Counted from the first letter of the stretch, positions 8,299 through 16,738 are shown. The stretch is DNA of 64,000 nt from Arthrobacter sp. KBS0703 (GCF_002008315.2 NZ_MVDG02000001.1:1674001-1738000), one strand, 5' to 3'. Program-made: numbers and translations. Notes: a model not told the origin generated them from the sequence alone.

Positions 8299-8599
8299 AG
8301 CAGGTAAGGCCTTTCACAACAGGGAACGCCGCGGCACAGCGGATGGAATCTGGTGGGTGCCGGGGCGGTGCGGCCGGGAGAACGGCCCCTACAAGTCTAC
8401 CGGGCGCAGCAAGGCTACATAACCGGGCGCTGGGCGACGCGCTACACGCCACTTGCGCCGGACGCAGCGCCTTCATTTGTGCCGTGCATTCAGCCCCGGC
8501 GGCCCGGTCTTGTAGGACCACTACAAAATGGGCTTATTCCCGGGCCAGTAACGTCAACATCAGCCGATAATTGTTTGTACCCCTCCGACAGGACCTCCC
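8299..8599. other. Divergent intergenic region, ABC-F / bioY
   Basis: This is about 300 bp between divergent genes. The one clear structure is the inverted repeat at 8510-8526. A GATAAT hexamer at 8566-8571 could be a bioY -10 box, but no convincing -35 box accompanies it. I see no gene here. Confidence 0.5.
8510..8526. promoter_or_regulatory. Inverted repeat upstream of bioY, candidate operator
   Basis: The sequence TTGTAG-GACCA-CTACAA has perfect 6-bp arms and lies 74 bp before the bioY start. It does not match the BirA or BioQ sites I know, so the binding protein is unknown. It may serve either divergent gene. Confidence 0.35.
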
Positions 8600-9282
8600 A
8601 TGACCCAGACCCATTCGTCCGCCACCGGCCAGCAAGCCAAACGCCGCCGCTGGGACGCCACCGACCTCGGACTCATCGCCGTCTTCGCCGCGCTTGTGGC
8701 GGCTCGGCGCTCGTTGCGGCCATCCCGGTGGGCGCGCTGGGCGTCCCCATCACGCTGCAGACGCTCGCCGTGATCCTGACCGGACTGGCCCTCGGCCCGG
8801 GCCGGGCCTTCGCGGCGGTCGGTCTTTACACGCTCCTCGGTCTCGCCGGCCTCCCCATCTTCAGCGGCGGCCGCAGCGGGCTGGGCATCCTGGCCGGCCC
8901 GTCTGCCGGCTACATCGTTGCGTTCCCCCTTGCTGCTGCAGCGGTCGGCTGGCTTGCCGCCGTCGTCATCCGCCGGACCGTGAAGTACCGGGGCGTGCTG
9001 CTGTTTGCCGCCGCCATGGTCACCAGCATCGTGGTGGTCCACGGGCTCGGCGTGCTCGGCATGATGGTCAACGCCAAGCTTGAACTGTCCAAGGCCTTCC
9101 TCGCAGACCTCGCCTACTACCCGGGCGACATCATCAAGAACGTCCTGGCCGTCACGGTCGCCCTCGCCCTGCACAAGGCGTTCCCTGACCTGCTGGTCCG
9201 GCGTGTCCGGCCGCTGGGCGCACCGGTTGCTTCAGCCGCCGGCTCGCAGGGCGCGGCGCAGCAAGCCACTCCGCAGCAGTGA
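8600..9282 (+). CDS. bioY: BioY biotin transporter S-component, frameshifted
   Basis: This is the biotin-binding membrane subunit of an ECF transporter. The start at 8600 reads MTQTHSSATGQQAKRRRW. The downstream frame then gives the BioY core: GALGVPITLQTLAVILTGLALGP (from about residue 45), LGLAGLPIFSGG and GPSAGYIVAF. The two frames meet near 8694-8705, inside what should be FAALVAA-SALVAAIPVG. The length is one base short of whole codons. The sharp join within an otherwise perfect gene suggests a sequencing or assembly error. Its 3' end overlaps the ATPase gene by 4 bp. Confidence 0.85.
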
Positions 9283-10046
9283 GCACAGTCGCCCTCAGCG
9301 ACGTTGAAGTCCGGGTTGCCGTCGACGGCCGCCCGGACCCCAAGGTCCTGCTCCAGGACGTGACCCTCAGCCTGACCGAGCAGCGGATCGGCGTGATCGG
9401 CGCCAACGGTTCCGGCAAGTCCACGCTCCTGCGCCTGCTCAACGGCCTCGTGGCACCGACCGGCGGGACGGTCACTGTCAACGGCTCGGATACCGTCCGG
9501 AATGTTCGTGCCGTCCGGCAGCAGGTGGGCTTTGTCTTCACCGACCCGCTGTCCCAGCTGGTCATGCCCACGGGCCGCGAGGACGTTGAACTGTCACTGC
9601 GGCGCTCCGTACGGAATGGCCCGGAACGCCGCCGCCAGGCCGACGCCGCACTAAGCCGCTTCGGTCTCCTCCACCTGGCGGACCAGAGCATCTACGAGCT
9701 TTCGGGCGGGGAACGGCAGCTCCTTGCCCTGGCCGCGGTGCTGGCAGTGGAACCGGACGTGCTGGTCCTCGATGAACCGTCCACGCTTCTGGACCTCCGG
9801 AACCGCGAACTGCTACGCCGCACGCTTTCCGGTCTCCGCCAGCAGATCGTCATGTCAACTCACGACCTTGAGCTTGCCCTCGACATGGACCGCGTCCTGG
9901 TTGTCGAGTCCGGCCGGATAGCGTACGACGGCGGTGCTGCCGCCGCCGTGGCGCACTACCGCGCCCTGTGCGCCAACAGCCTTGAGGCTCCCGGCGGACA
10001 CAGCGTGGCGAACAGGGTTGATCCGACCGGCGGGAGCGCCCGGTGA
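9279..10046 (+). CDS. bioM: Biotin ECF transporter ATPase (BioM/EcfA)
   Basis: This is a 255-residue ABC ATPase of the ECF type. Walker A is GANGSGKSTL (residues 41-50). Other motifs are a Q-loop in QQVGFVFTDPLSQLVMPT, signature LSGGERQL, Walker B VLVLDEPS and H-loop MSTHDLELAL. It energises biotin import with BioY and the T-component. The GTG start overlaps the bioY stop by 4 bp and its own stop overlaps the next start, so the three are translationally coupled. Only one ATPase gene is present, as in BioMNY systems. Confidence 0.9.
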   Translation: MSTVALSDVEVRVAVDGRPDPKVLLQDVTLSLTEQRIGVIGANGSGKSTLLRLLNGLVAPTGGTVTVNGSDTVRNVRAVRQQVGFVFTDPLSQLVMPTGREDVELSLRRSVRNGPERRRQADAALSRFGLLHLADQSIYELSGGERQLLALAAVLAVEPDVLVLDEPSTLLDLRNRELLRRTLSGLRQQIVMSTHDLELALDMDRVLVVESGRIAYDGGAAAAVAHYRALCANSLEAPGGHSVANRVDPTGGSAR

Positions 10047-10669
10047 GGGGCGGCGGCGTCCTGCTCGCCAACTACGTGCCAGGGACGTCGGTGATGCACC
10101 GCATGCCGATCTGGCTCAAGTTCCTGGTGGTCCTCGCCTGCGGCATGGCCTCATTCCTAATCGTGGACTGGCGCCTGGCCGCCGCAGCGGTTGCCCTGAT
10201 GTGCGCGCTGTTCCTGCTCAGCGGTGCGGGGCCGGCCCGCCTCTTCCGCGCCGTCCGGCCGCTGCTGCCCGTCCTCCTGGCCGTCGGCCTGTTCCAGTGG
10301 TGGCAGCTCGGGGCGCCAACGGCGGCCCGCATTGTCCTCAACATTCTGCTCTGCGTGGTGGCGGCCTCGCTGCTGACGGCAACCACGCCGCTGCACCGGC
10401 TTCTCGACGGTGTGGTGTCCCTGGCTCGTCCGTTCCGGCGCTTCGGCGCGGACCCTGAGCGGTTTGCGCTCACCATCGCCATCATGCTGCGCAGCATCCC
10501 GTTCATCGCCGGGGCCTTCGGGGACGTCCGGGATTCAGCCCGGGCCAGGGGCCTGGAACGCAACCCCCGCGCGCTGGTCCTGCCGGTCTTCATCACCACC
10601 GTTGCCTACGCCCGCCACACCGGGGACGCGCTGGCCGCGCGCGGCCTGGGCGAGCCGGACGACGACTGA
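10043..10669 (+). CDS. bioN: Biotin ECF transporter T-component (BioN/EcfT)
   Basis: This 208-residue membrane protein has four to five hydrophobic helices and two Ala-Arg-Gly signatures, in SARARGLERNP and ALAARGLGEP. EcfT proteins use these motifs to couple to the ATPases. It is the scaffold between BioY and BioM. The GTG start overlaps bioM by 4 bp. It is the last gene of the bioYMN operon; a convergent gene follows 53 bp later. It is slightly short for EcfT but normal for BioN. Confidence 0.88.
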   Translation: MRGGGVLLANYVPGTSVMHRMPIWLKFLVVLACGMASFLIVDWRLAAAAVALMCALFLLSGAGPARLFRAVRPLLPVLLAVGLFQWWQLGAPTAARIVLNILLCVVAASLLTATTPLHRLLDGVVSLARPFRRFGADPERFALTIAIMLRSIPFIAGAFGDVRDSARARGLERNPRALVLPVFITTVAYARHTGDALAARGLGEPDDD

Positions 10670-10722
10670 GAGCCCTTCCGGTGGAGTTACTCATCGCGCG
10701 GCGAGGTACGGTGCAGCCGTTG

Positions 10723-11412
10723 TCAGGAGCAGGACTTCAGGATGTTGGCGATGGCGTCATGTTCGGCCTGGGTGACCCATAACTTGTATTTGGCCTTGAC
10801 GGCTGTCTGGCGGGCTACGTACTCGCACCGGAAAGGCTTGCTCGGGGGCAGCCAGGTGGCTGCGTCCTTGTCGGACTTGGCTGAGTTGGTGGGGCCGTCA
10901 GCGGCCATCAGGTTCAGGGGGTCGTTGGCGAGCTGCTTGCGCAGCTCGGCGCCGATCTTCTGGGCACCTTTCTGCCAAGCGTCGCTGAGGGGAACGATGT
11001 GATCAATCTGGACGGCTGAACTGGTCTGGCTGCCACGAACGAACTTAATGGTCGTCCCCGTGTACTTGTCTGACAGCGTGCCCGAAGCCACCACGCAGTT
11101 CCGCGTGCCGGGCTTGAACGTCTCCCCGGTCAGGTCGCGGGCAAGAATGTCGTTCCGGGTATCGCATCCGTTGTGGTCCACGTCAGCCCATGCCGCGCCG
11201 AACTGATCGCGGCTGTACCCGGTCTTGGGGGCGCGGCCCTTCACTGGAATGGTGCCGAGTTGGGCAATCGCCACGGCCGCTGCTTCCGGCTTCAGCGCTC
11301 CGGGGGCGGCCGATGCGGCCGGGCTGCAGCCGGCAAGTCCTCCGGCCAGGAGCAAGGCAGTGAGAATGGTCAGCGTCGTGGTGGCAGGGCGTGCGATGGT
11401 CTTGTCCTTCAT
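10723..11412 (-). CDS. Secreted lipoprotein HNH endonuclease family protein
   Basis: This 229-residue protein starts MKDKTIARPATTTLTILTAL and has the lipobox LAGC (Cys29), so it is probably lipid-anchored outside the cell. The body carries YSRDQFGAAW, DHNGCDTRNDILARDL and the catalytic segment QIDHIVPLSDAW with DPLNLMAADGPTNSAK. This is the HNH nuclease signature of the DUF1524/GmrSD-like family. Such proteins are common in actinobacteria and may degrade extracellular DNA. The role is inference. ATG 11412 is chosen because the signal peptide begins there; ATG 11448 is possible. It stands alone between operons. Confidence 0.85.
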   Translation of the reverse strand: MKDKTIARPATTTLTILTALLLAGGLAGCSPAASAAPGALKPEAAAVAIAQLGTIPVKGRAPKTGYSRDQFGAAWADVDHNGCDTRNDILARDLTGETFKPGTRNCVVASGTLSDKYTGTTIKFVRGSQTSSAVQIDHIVPLSDAWQKGAQKIGAELRKQLANDPLNLMAADGPTNSAKSDKDAATWLPPSKPFRCEYVARQTAVKAKYKLWVTQAEHDAIANILKSCS

Positions 11413-11497
11413 GTGTGCGTCGGCAACGACCAGAGTAAACGCCTGCACCCTCGGAAGGCGGCTGCACGCGCCGCCGGCGGAAAGATTGCCGGCCCGG

Positions 11498-12691
11498 CTA
11501 CAGCCTGACGTACCGGAACAGGGCAGCTGTGCCCATTCCGCCGGCGATGCTGATCATGGCCAGCGCGAGTTTGTTCCGGTCCGGAGTCTGCCGGGCCTGA
11601 GCCAGCAGCCTCGTCACGAGGACGGCGCCCGAGGCCCCGTACGCATGCCCGAGCGCCAGCGCACCGCCGTCGGCGTTGGCCCGCTCCGGTTCGATGCCGA
11701 GCCGGTCGAGGCAAGCGAGCGTCTGGGAGGCGAATGCCTCGTTGAACTCCACGAGATCCACATCCTCCGCCGCCACGGCTTGCGAGGCCAACAGGCGCCG
11801 TGCGGCCGACGCCGCACCGATGCCAAGGAGCCGGGGCTCCACGCCGGCCGTGTCCGTCCCCACGACGAGGAGCCCGTCCCGAACGCCGAGTTCGCGCGCG
11901 CGGGCCAGCGAGGTGACGACGACGGCGGCGGCACCGTCTGCGTCGAAGCAGGAGTTTCCGGCCGTGACCGTTCCGGATTCCACGAAGGCTGCCGGGAACC
12001 TGCCCATCAGGGCCTCGCTGAGCCGGGCACGGGGGCCGTCGTCCGCCGCCACCTCTCCGGAGTCAGCAGCAAGCGGGACAATTTCCCGGCTGAAGGCACC
12101 GTCCGCGGCAGCGGCCACAGCCCGGCGGTGGCTCCGGAGGGCGAATTCGTCCTGCCGGGCGCGGCTGATGCCGAACTCGGCCGCCACGTTTTCCGCGGCC
12201 ACCCCCATGTCCGGGTCGCCCAGGCTGTGCGGCGCAAACTGGGCCCGGGCGAAAAAGGCGGGGCCGCCGTCGTCGTTCCGGTGTGCGCGCAGCGGTGCGG
12301 TGCTGATGCTTTCCACTCCCCCGGCCAGATACACGCCGCCGCCCGCGGCGACGAGCCGGGACGCGAGGACGATGGCGTCCAGGCCGGAGCCGCACTGCCT
12401 GTCCACCGTGAGTCCCGGGACGCTGACCGGAAGCCCGGCCTCGAGGGCCGCCAGCCGCGCCACGTTGCCGCCGCCGGCCACCGCGTTGCCGATCACGACG
12501 TCGGTCACTTCTGACGGTGCCGCGCCGGTTTGGGCCAGGAGGGCGTTGACCACGGGGGCGAGAAGCTCATGCGCGCGGAGATGCCTGACCTGGCCGTTGG
12601 CCCGGCAGATGGGGGTGCGCAGGGCGGCAATGATGACCGGCTGCCGCTCGGCAGGGAGCGCCGCCGGCGTCTCCAGGTGCACGTCAGACAA
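11498..12691 (-). CDS. Thiolase family protein with altered second catalytic Cys
   Basis: This is a 397-residue thiolase. The nucleophile Cys100 lies in VDRQCGSGLD, the NEAF loop is in VEFNEAFASQ, and the catalytic His349 is in LALGHAYGASG. The C-terminal CxGGxG motif, whose Cys normally acts as general base, reads SIAGGMG with Ser381 instead. It overlaps the acyl-CoA synthetase gene by 8 bp, so the pair probably works on the same acyl-CoA. It could be a degradative or biosynthetic thiolase with changed chemistry, or a condensing enzyme. The substrate is unknown. Confidence 0.85.
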   Translation of the reverse strand: MSDVHLETPAALPAERQPVIIAALRTPICRANGQVRHLRAHELLAPVVNALLAQTGAAPSEVTDVVIGNAVAGGGNVARLAALEAGLPVSVPGLTVDRQCGSGLDAIVLASRLVAAGGGVYLAGGVESISTAPLRAHRNDDGGPAFFARAQFAPHSLGDPDMGVAAENVAAEFGISRARQDEFALRSHRRAVAAAADGAFSREIVPLAADSGEVAADDGPRARLSEALMGRFPAAFVESGTVTAGNSCFDADGAAAVVVTSLARARELGVRDGLLVVGTDTAGVEPRLLGIGAASAARRLLASQAVAAEDVDLVEFNEAFASQTLACLDRLGIEPERANADGGALALGHAYGASGAVLVTRLLAQARQTPDRNKLALAMISIAGGMGTAALFRYVRL

Positions 12692-14090
12692 GGCGCCGGG
12701 CCCGCGAGTCCCGGGCGGTGATCCAGTCCAGCATGATGCGCCGGCTGACCTTCCCGCGGTCCGTCAGCGGGAGCTCGGCGAGGGCGAAGTACTGCAGCGG
12801 CCGCTTGTCCCTGGCCAGGATGTCCTCCAGCCCGGCCTTGAGCTGGGTGGCCGTGACGCCGCCGTGCGACGGGACGATTCCGGCCACGACGCGCTGGCCC
12901 CGGACGTCGTCGGCCATGCCGGCCGCCACTGCGGAGGCCACACCGGGCACGCATGCGAGGGCCAGTTCGACTTCGTGCGGATAGACGTTCTTGCCCGCGG
13001 TGATGATCATGTCCGCGCGGCGGCCCAGGATGTGGAGTTCGCCGTCCTCCAGGTAGCCCTGGTCCCCTACCGTGAACCACCCGTCGAAGCACCGCAGTGC
13101 CTGGCCGTCGTCGCCCCACAGGTAGCCGTTACTGACCATGCCGCTGCGAACACTGATGTTCCCGGCGGTGCCGTCCGGGAGCGGGGCTCCGGTGTCATCC
13201 AGGATCCGCACGTCGACGCCGGGGAACGGCCGTCCGATGCCCGTGCCGCCGGCGTCGAGCGGTTCCCCGGCGGCAAGGCCGGTGCCGGAGACGAAGCTCA
13301 GCTCCGAGGCGCCGTAGTATTCGAAGATGGTGGCGTTGGGGGCCCATCGCCGGGCCGCCTCAAGCGTACGGGCGTCCAGCTTCGAGCCGGCACAGATGAT
13401 GGTCCGCACGCCCGAGGCGTCGACGCCTCCGGTGAGGCCGCGTTCGCTGAGAAGCCGCAGCATGGTGGGGACCAGCACCAGCCGTGTGATGCCGTCGTAG
13501 GTGATGGCAGTGTGGACGTCCCCGACGTCGAAGGATTCGAGGGTGTGGAACTCCGAACCTGCGTAGAGGCACTCGGCGAGGGCGTACAGGTTAAGGCTCG
13601 CGGCGAGCGGTCCTGGCGCCAGCGTCTTGTCCTCCGGGCCCAGGCCGAAGAACTCCATCGAGGCTTCGAAGGACTCCTGCCAGGACTGCCGCGAACGGGT
13701 GAAGGCCTTTGGCACGGACGTGGTGCCGGAGGTCAGCCCGATCAGGAACGACGACGCCGGATCCCCGTCCCTGAGCGGTGACCCGGGGCCGCCAGGGACT
13801 GCGACCGCTGCAGCGCCCAGCCGCTGGACGATTTCCTCCCGCATGGGCCGCGGCCACGTCGGATCCAGCACCGCGCACTGCCGGTTCCCCGCCACGGCCG
13901 CGGCGAAGTCAATCGCAAACCGGGTGGAATTGTGCTGCGCGAGCACCATCACATCGGCTGTATTGTCCGCCGCAGCGGCCTCCGCGGCGTCGCGGAGGGC
14001 AGCCCACGTGAGCCGCTGTCCTGCCACGACGACGGCGGTGTCGTCGGGCCGGTCATCAGCCCAGCGCTGGAGTCTGTTGAGAAAAGGCAT
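12684..14090 (-). CDS. AMP-dependent acyl-CoA synthetase/ligase
   Basis: This ANL-superfamily enzyme has 468 residues, shorter than most fatty-acyl-CoA ligases. The P-loop is GLTSGTTSVPK, the adenylation motif is YYGASELSF, and the hinge region is GWFTVGDQGYLEDG...LGRRADMI. The C-terminal catalytic Lys is in LTDRGKVSRR. It activates a carboxylic acid to acyl-CoA through an acyl-AMP; the chain cannot be predicted. ATG 14090 is chosen because family homology starts there and a TAAAGT box lies 7 bases upstream (leaderless). The overlapping thiolase likely uses its product. Confidence 0.87.
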   Translation of the reverse strand: MPFLNRLQRWADDRPDDTAVVVAGQRLTWAALRDAAEAAAADNTADVMVLAQHNSTRFAIDFAAAVAGNRQCAVLDPTWPRPMREEIVQRLGAAAVAVPGGPGSPLRDGDPASSFLIGLTSGTTSVPKAFTRSRQSWQESFEASMEFFGLGPEDKTLAPGPLAASLNLYALAECLYAGSEFHTLESFDVGDVHTAITYDGITRLVLVPTMLRLLSERGLTGGVDASGVRTIICAGSKLDARTLEAARRWAPNATIFEYYGASELSFVSGTGLAAGEPLDAGGTGIGRPFPGVDVRILDDTGAPLPDGTAGNISVRSGMVSNGYLWGDDGQALRCFDGWFTVGDQGYLEDGELHILGRRADMIITAGKNVYPHEVELALACVPGVASAVAAGMADDVRGQRVVAGIVPSHGGVTATQLKAGLEDILARDKRPLQYFALAELPLTDRGKVSRRIMLDWITARDSRARRLV

Positions 14091-14097
14091 CGGACCA

Positions 14098-14103
14098 ACT
14101 TTA
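14098..14103 (-). promoter_or_regulatory. -10 box TAAAGT, leaderless start of acyl-CoA synthetase
   Basis: TAAAGT (TANNNT form) ends 7 bases before the ATG at 14090. This spacing places transcription start at or next to the start codon, as in actinobacterial leaderless genes. Confidence 0.5.
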
Positions 14104-14138
14104 CCGGCGGATGCGTCTCTTCGCCCTCTGGCAAAGAC

Positions 14139-14144
14139 TATTGT
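14139..14144 (+). promoter_or_regulatory. -10 box TATTGT, leaderless start of metallopeptidase
   Basis: TATTGT ends 6 bases before the ATG at 14151, and no Shine-Dalgarno sequence is visible. This is consistent with leaderless transcription. Confidence 0.5.
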
Positions 14145-14150
14145 GACAAC

Positions 14151-15047
14151 ATGAGCTTCAACGACGGGGTCGAGCTGGACCCATCCCAGGTGGAAGACCG
14201 GCGCGGCGGCGGAATGGGCCGCGGCACGAAGATCGGCGGCGGCATCGGCGGGGGCATCGTCCTCCTCCTCGCGGCGCTGTTCGGCATCAATCCGCAACTG
14301 CTCGAAGGACTGGTCGGTCCGGGGCAGGAACAGCCCGGTGCTGGCCAGACCACCACCGCGGAGGCCTGCAAGACCGGCGCCGACGCTGACCAGCGGCTCG
14401 ACTGCCGCATCAAGGGCACCGTCAACAGCCTCAATGCGTTCTGGCCCGCTTACCTCGCCGACTACAAGGTCAAGTACCCGCGGCCCAGGACCGTACTCTT
14501 CGAAGGCGGTACCCCCACCGGCTGCGGCGCCGCGACGTCGGAGGTCGGCCCGTTCTACTGCCCGGCCGACACCACGGCCTACTTCGACCCCGGCTTCTTC
14601 CAGGAACTCGTGGACCGCTTCGGCTCGTCCGGCGGCCCGCTCGCGCAGGAGTATGTGGTTGCCCACGAGTTCGGCCACCACATCCAGAACATCCTTGGTG
14701 ACCTGGACAAGGCCCAGCAGGATCCACAGGGTGCAGAGTCCGGGGCCGTTCGGGTGGAACTGCAGGCGGACTGCTACGCCGGGCTCTGGACCCGTTACGC
14801 CACCACTCAGAAGGATCCCAAGTCCGGTTTGCCCTTCCTCGAGCCGCTGACGCAGAAGGACCTCAACGACGCCCTCTCGGCGGCGTCCGCCGTGGGCGAC
14901 GACCGGATCCAGAAAGCAGCCACCGGCCGTGTTTCGCCCGAGGGCTGGACCCACGGATCGAGTGCCCAGCGGCAGAAGTGGTTCTACCAGGGCTACAAAA
15001 CCGGCGACATCAACCAGTGCGATACCTTCAGCGCCGCCAGCCTTTAG
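14151..15047 (+). CDS. Neutral zinc metallopeptidase (YpfJ family)
   Basis: This 298-residue protein has one membrane helix (about residues 29-46, GGGIGGGIVLLLAALFGIN) and an outside catalytic domain. The zinc motif is AHEFGHH (His172, Glu173, His176). Family features GPFYCPAD, YFDPGFFQEL, ELQADCYAGLW (a likely third-ligand region) and WFYQGYKTGDINQCDTF are all present. Membrane topology suggests N-in with the protease domain outside. The substrate is unknown. It is transcribed alone and followed by a strong hairpin. The upstream extension in the same frame, back to 13932, overlaps the divergent synthetase and is not coding. Confidence 0.88.
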   Translation: MSFNDGVELDPSQVEDRRGGGMGRGTKIGGGIGGGIVLLLAALFGINPQLLEGLVGPGQEQPGAGQTTTAEACKTGADADQRLDCRIKGTVNSLNAFWPAYLADYKVKYPRPRTVLFEGGTPTGCGAATSEVGPFYCPADTTAYFDPGFFQELVDRFGSSGGPLAQEYVVAHEFGHHIQNILGDLDKAQQDPQGAESGAVRVELQADCYAGLWTRYATTQKDPKSGLPFLEPLTQKDLNDALSAASAVGDDRIQKAATGRVSPEGWTHGSSAQRQKWFYQGYKTGDINQCDTFSAASL

Positions 15048-15066
15048 CCGCCACCCTTTAACTGAA

Positions 15067-15108
15067 ACGACGACGGCGGGCCACCTGGAGGTGGCCCGCC
15101 GTCGTCGT
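15067..15108. terminator. Strong hairpin between convergent genes
   Basis: Perfect 20-bp arms (15067-15086 and 15089-15108) form a very stable hairpin between the metallopeptidase and the convergent sufT gene. It can serve both directions. Confidence 0.8.
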
Positions 15109-15124
15109 ACTTAAAGCGGTTGCT

Positions 15125-15457
15125 TTAGATGTTGAACCCGAGGGCGCGCATCTGGTCCTTGCCGTCATCGGTGATCCGTTCCGGGCCCCATGGCGGCATC
15201 CACACCCAGTTCAGGCGCCACTCGTCCACGACGCCGTCCAGCGCCTTGCCGACCTGCTCCTCGAGCACGTCGGTGAGCGGGCATGCCGCCGTGGTGAGTG
15301 TCATGTCGATGAGCAGGGCGCCGTCATCCTCCGAGTACTTCAGGCCGTACAGCAGCCCGAGGTCCACGATGTTGACCCCGAGCTCGGGGTCGATGACGTC
15401 CTTGAGTGCCTCTTCGACATCCTCCAGCCCTGTGCGGGCTGCGTCGATTTCTGTCAT
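15125..15457 (-). CDS. sufT: SufT/MIP18-type Fe-S assembly factor (DUF59)
   Basis: This small protein of 110 residues has the DUF59 signature: VEEALKDVIDPELGVNIVDLGL near residues 14-35, TLTTAACPLTDVLEEQV (conserved Cys) and WVWMPPWGPERIT. SufT proteins help mature Fe-S proteins or load clusters. It is the last gene of the suf operon, 12 bp after sufC. In many actinobacteria sufS and sufU lie between these two; here they are absent. The gene symbol follows family use and is not tested. Confidence 0.87.
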   Translation of the reverse strand: MTEIDAARTGLEDVEEALKDVIDPELGVNIVDLGLLYGLKYSEDDGALLIDMTLTTAACPLTDVLEEQVGKALDGVVDEWRLNWVWMPPWGPERITDDGKDQMRALGFNI

Positions 15458-15469
15458 GGCGTGTCCTTA

Positions 15470-16267
15470 CTAGGCCTGTGCTGCGGCGGCAGCGGCAGCG
15501 ATCGTGGCTGCTCCGGCGCCCGTGGCGTAGCGGTCGTAGCCTTCTTCTTCGAGGCGGTCTGCGAGCTCCGGGCCGCCCTCTTCCACAATCTGGCCGTCAA
15601 CGAAAACGTGGACGAACTCAGGCTTGATGTAGCGCAGGATGCGGGTGTAGTGCGTGATGAGCATGGTGCCCATGTTGCCTTCGGCGTGGGCGCGGTTGAC
15701 GCCTTCCGAGACGATCTTCAGGGCGTCGACGTCCAGGCCGGAGTCGGTCTCATCAAGCACGGCGAACTTGGGCTTGAAGAGCTCGAGCTGCAGGATCTCC
15801 ACGCGCTTCTTTTCGCCGCCCGAGAAGCCCTCGTTGACGTTGCGCTGTGCGAAGTCCGCATCGATGCGCAACTGCTGCATGGCGGCCTTGACGTCCTTGG
15901 TCCAGGTGCGCAGGGCAGGCGCCTGGCCGTCGATGGCGGTCTTGGCAGTCCGCAGGAAGTTGGTCATTGTGACGCCGGGAACCTCCACCGGGTACTGCAT
16001 GGCCAGGAAGAGGCCGGCGCGAGCACGCTCGTCGACGCTCATCGCCAGGACGTCTTCGCCGTCCAGCGTGATGGTGCCGCCGGTGACGTTGTAGCGCGGG
16101 TGGCCGGCGATGGTGGACGCAAGGGTGGACTTGCCCGAACCGTTGGGGCCCATGATGGCGTGGGTCTCACCGGTCCGGATGGTCAGGCTGACGCCCTTCA
16201 GGATCTCCTTGGTGCCCTGCTCGGTGTCGATGCTAACGTGCAGGTCCTTGATCTCAAGAGTAGACAT
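15470..16267 (-). CDS. sufC: Fe-S assembly ATPase SufC
   Basis: This is a cytosolic ABC ATPase of 265 residues. Walker A is GPNGSGKSTL, the signature is FSGGEKKRVEILQ, and Walker B is FAVLDETDSGLDVDAL, the typical SufC form. It drives conformational change in the SufBCD scaffold that builds Fe-S clusters. The start MSTLEIKDLHVSID at 16267 is chosen over the extension to 16288. The gene follows the Rieske ferredoxin and precedes sufT in the operon. Confidence 0.93.
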   Translation of the reverse strand: MSTLEIKDLHVSIDTEQGTKEILKGVSLTIRTGETHAIMGPNGSGKSTLASTIAGHPRYNVTGGTITLDGEDVLAMSVDERARAGLFLAMQYPVEVPGVTMTNFLRTAKTAIDGQAPALRTWTKDVKAAMQQLRIDADFAQRNVNEGFSGGEKKRVEILQLELFKPKFAVLDETDSGLDVDALKIVSEGVNRAHAEGNMGTMLITHYTRILRYIKPEFVHVFVDGQIVEEGGPELADRLEEEGYDRYATGAGAATIAAAAAAAQA

Positions 16268-16352
16268 GTGTCTTGTTCTCCTCTGCACCGTGCCGTTGGG
16301 GCGGCGGTGCGGTCTTTGGTCTGGAAGGTAATAAGTTCTGGTACAGGCCTGG

Positions 16353-16712
16353 CTAGCTGAAGTTCGGGGTTTCGGCGCCGTTCAGGACGTTGGTGAAGTC
16401 CACGTAGACCTCGTCCCCGACGATCTCCACCGCGAACACGGGCACGGGATCGTAGGCCGGCAGCTGGAGAGGCTCGCCGGTGCGCAGATCGAACTGCGAA
16501 CCGTGGCCCCAGCATTCGATGGCGCAGCCTTCGACCTCGCCCTCCGAGAGCGAGATGTCCGCGTGCGAGCAGGTGTCGCCGATGGCGTGGATCTCTCCCA
16601 TGGAGTCCTTGACGATCGCGACGGGATAGTCATCGATCAGGATCCGCAGCGCCTGCTTGGGCTGGATCTCGTCCACGTTGCAGACGAGCTCGCCCTTTGG
16701 CTGTTCAGTCAT
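16353..16712 (-). CDS. Rieske [2Fe-2S] ferredoxin-like protein in suf operon
   Basis: This 119-residue soluble Rieske protein has cluster ligands C48-x-H50 (DTCSHADISL) and C67-x2-H70 (IECWGHGSQF). It resembles the ferredoxin component of non-heme iron dioxygenases, but here it lies between sufD and sufC with no oxygenase nearby. The placement suggests that it donates electrons or acts as a client or carrier in Fe-S assembly. That is inference; the arrangement recurs in actinobacterial suf operons. Confidence 0.9.
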   Translation of the reverse strand: MTEQPKGELVCNVDEIQPKQALRILIDDYPVAIVKDSMGEIHAIGDTCSHADISLSEGEVEGCAIECWGHGSQFDLRTGEPLQLPAYDPVPVFAVEIVGDEVYVDFTNVLNGAETPNFS

Positions 16713-16738
16713 CCGATGTCCTGTACTCTCCGGGCTGC

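Noticed and set aside
6541..8307. 588-codon open frame opposite the ABC-F gene
   Set aside because: Antisense shadow; the minus-strand gene has all ABC motifs.
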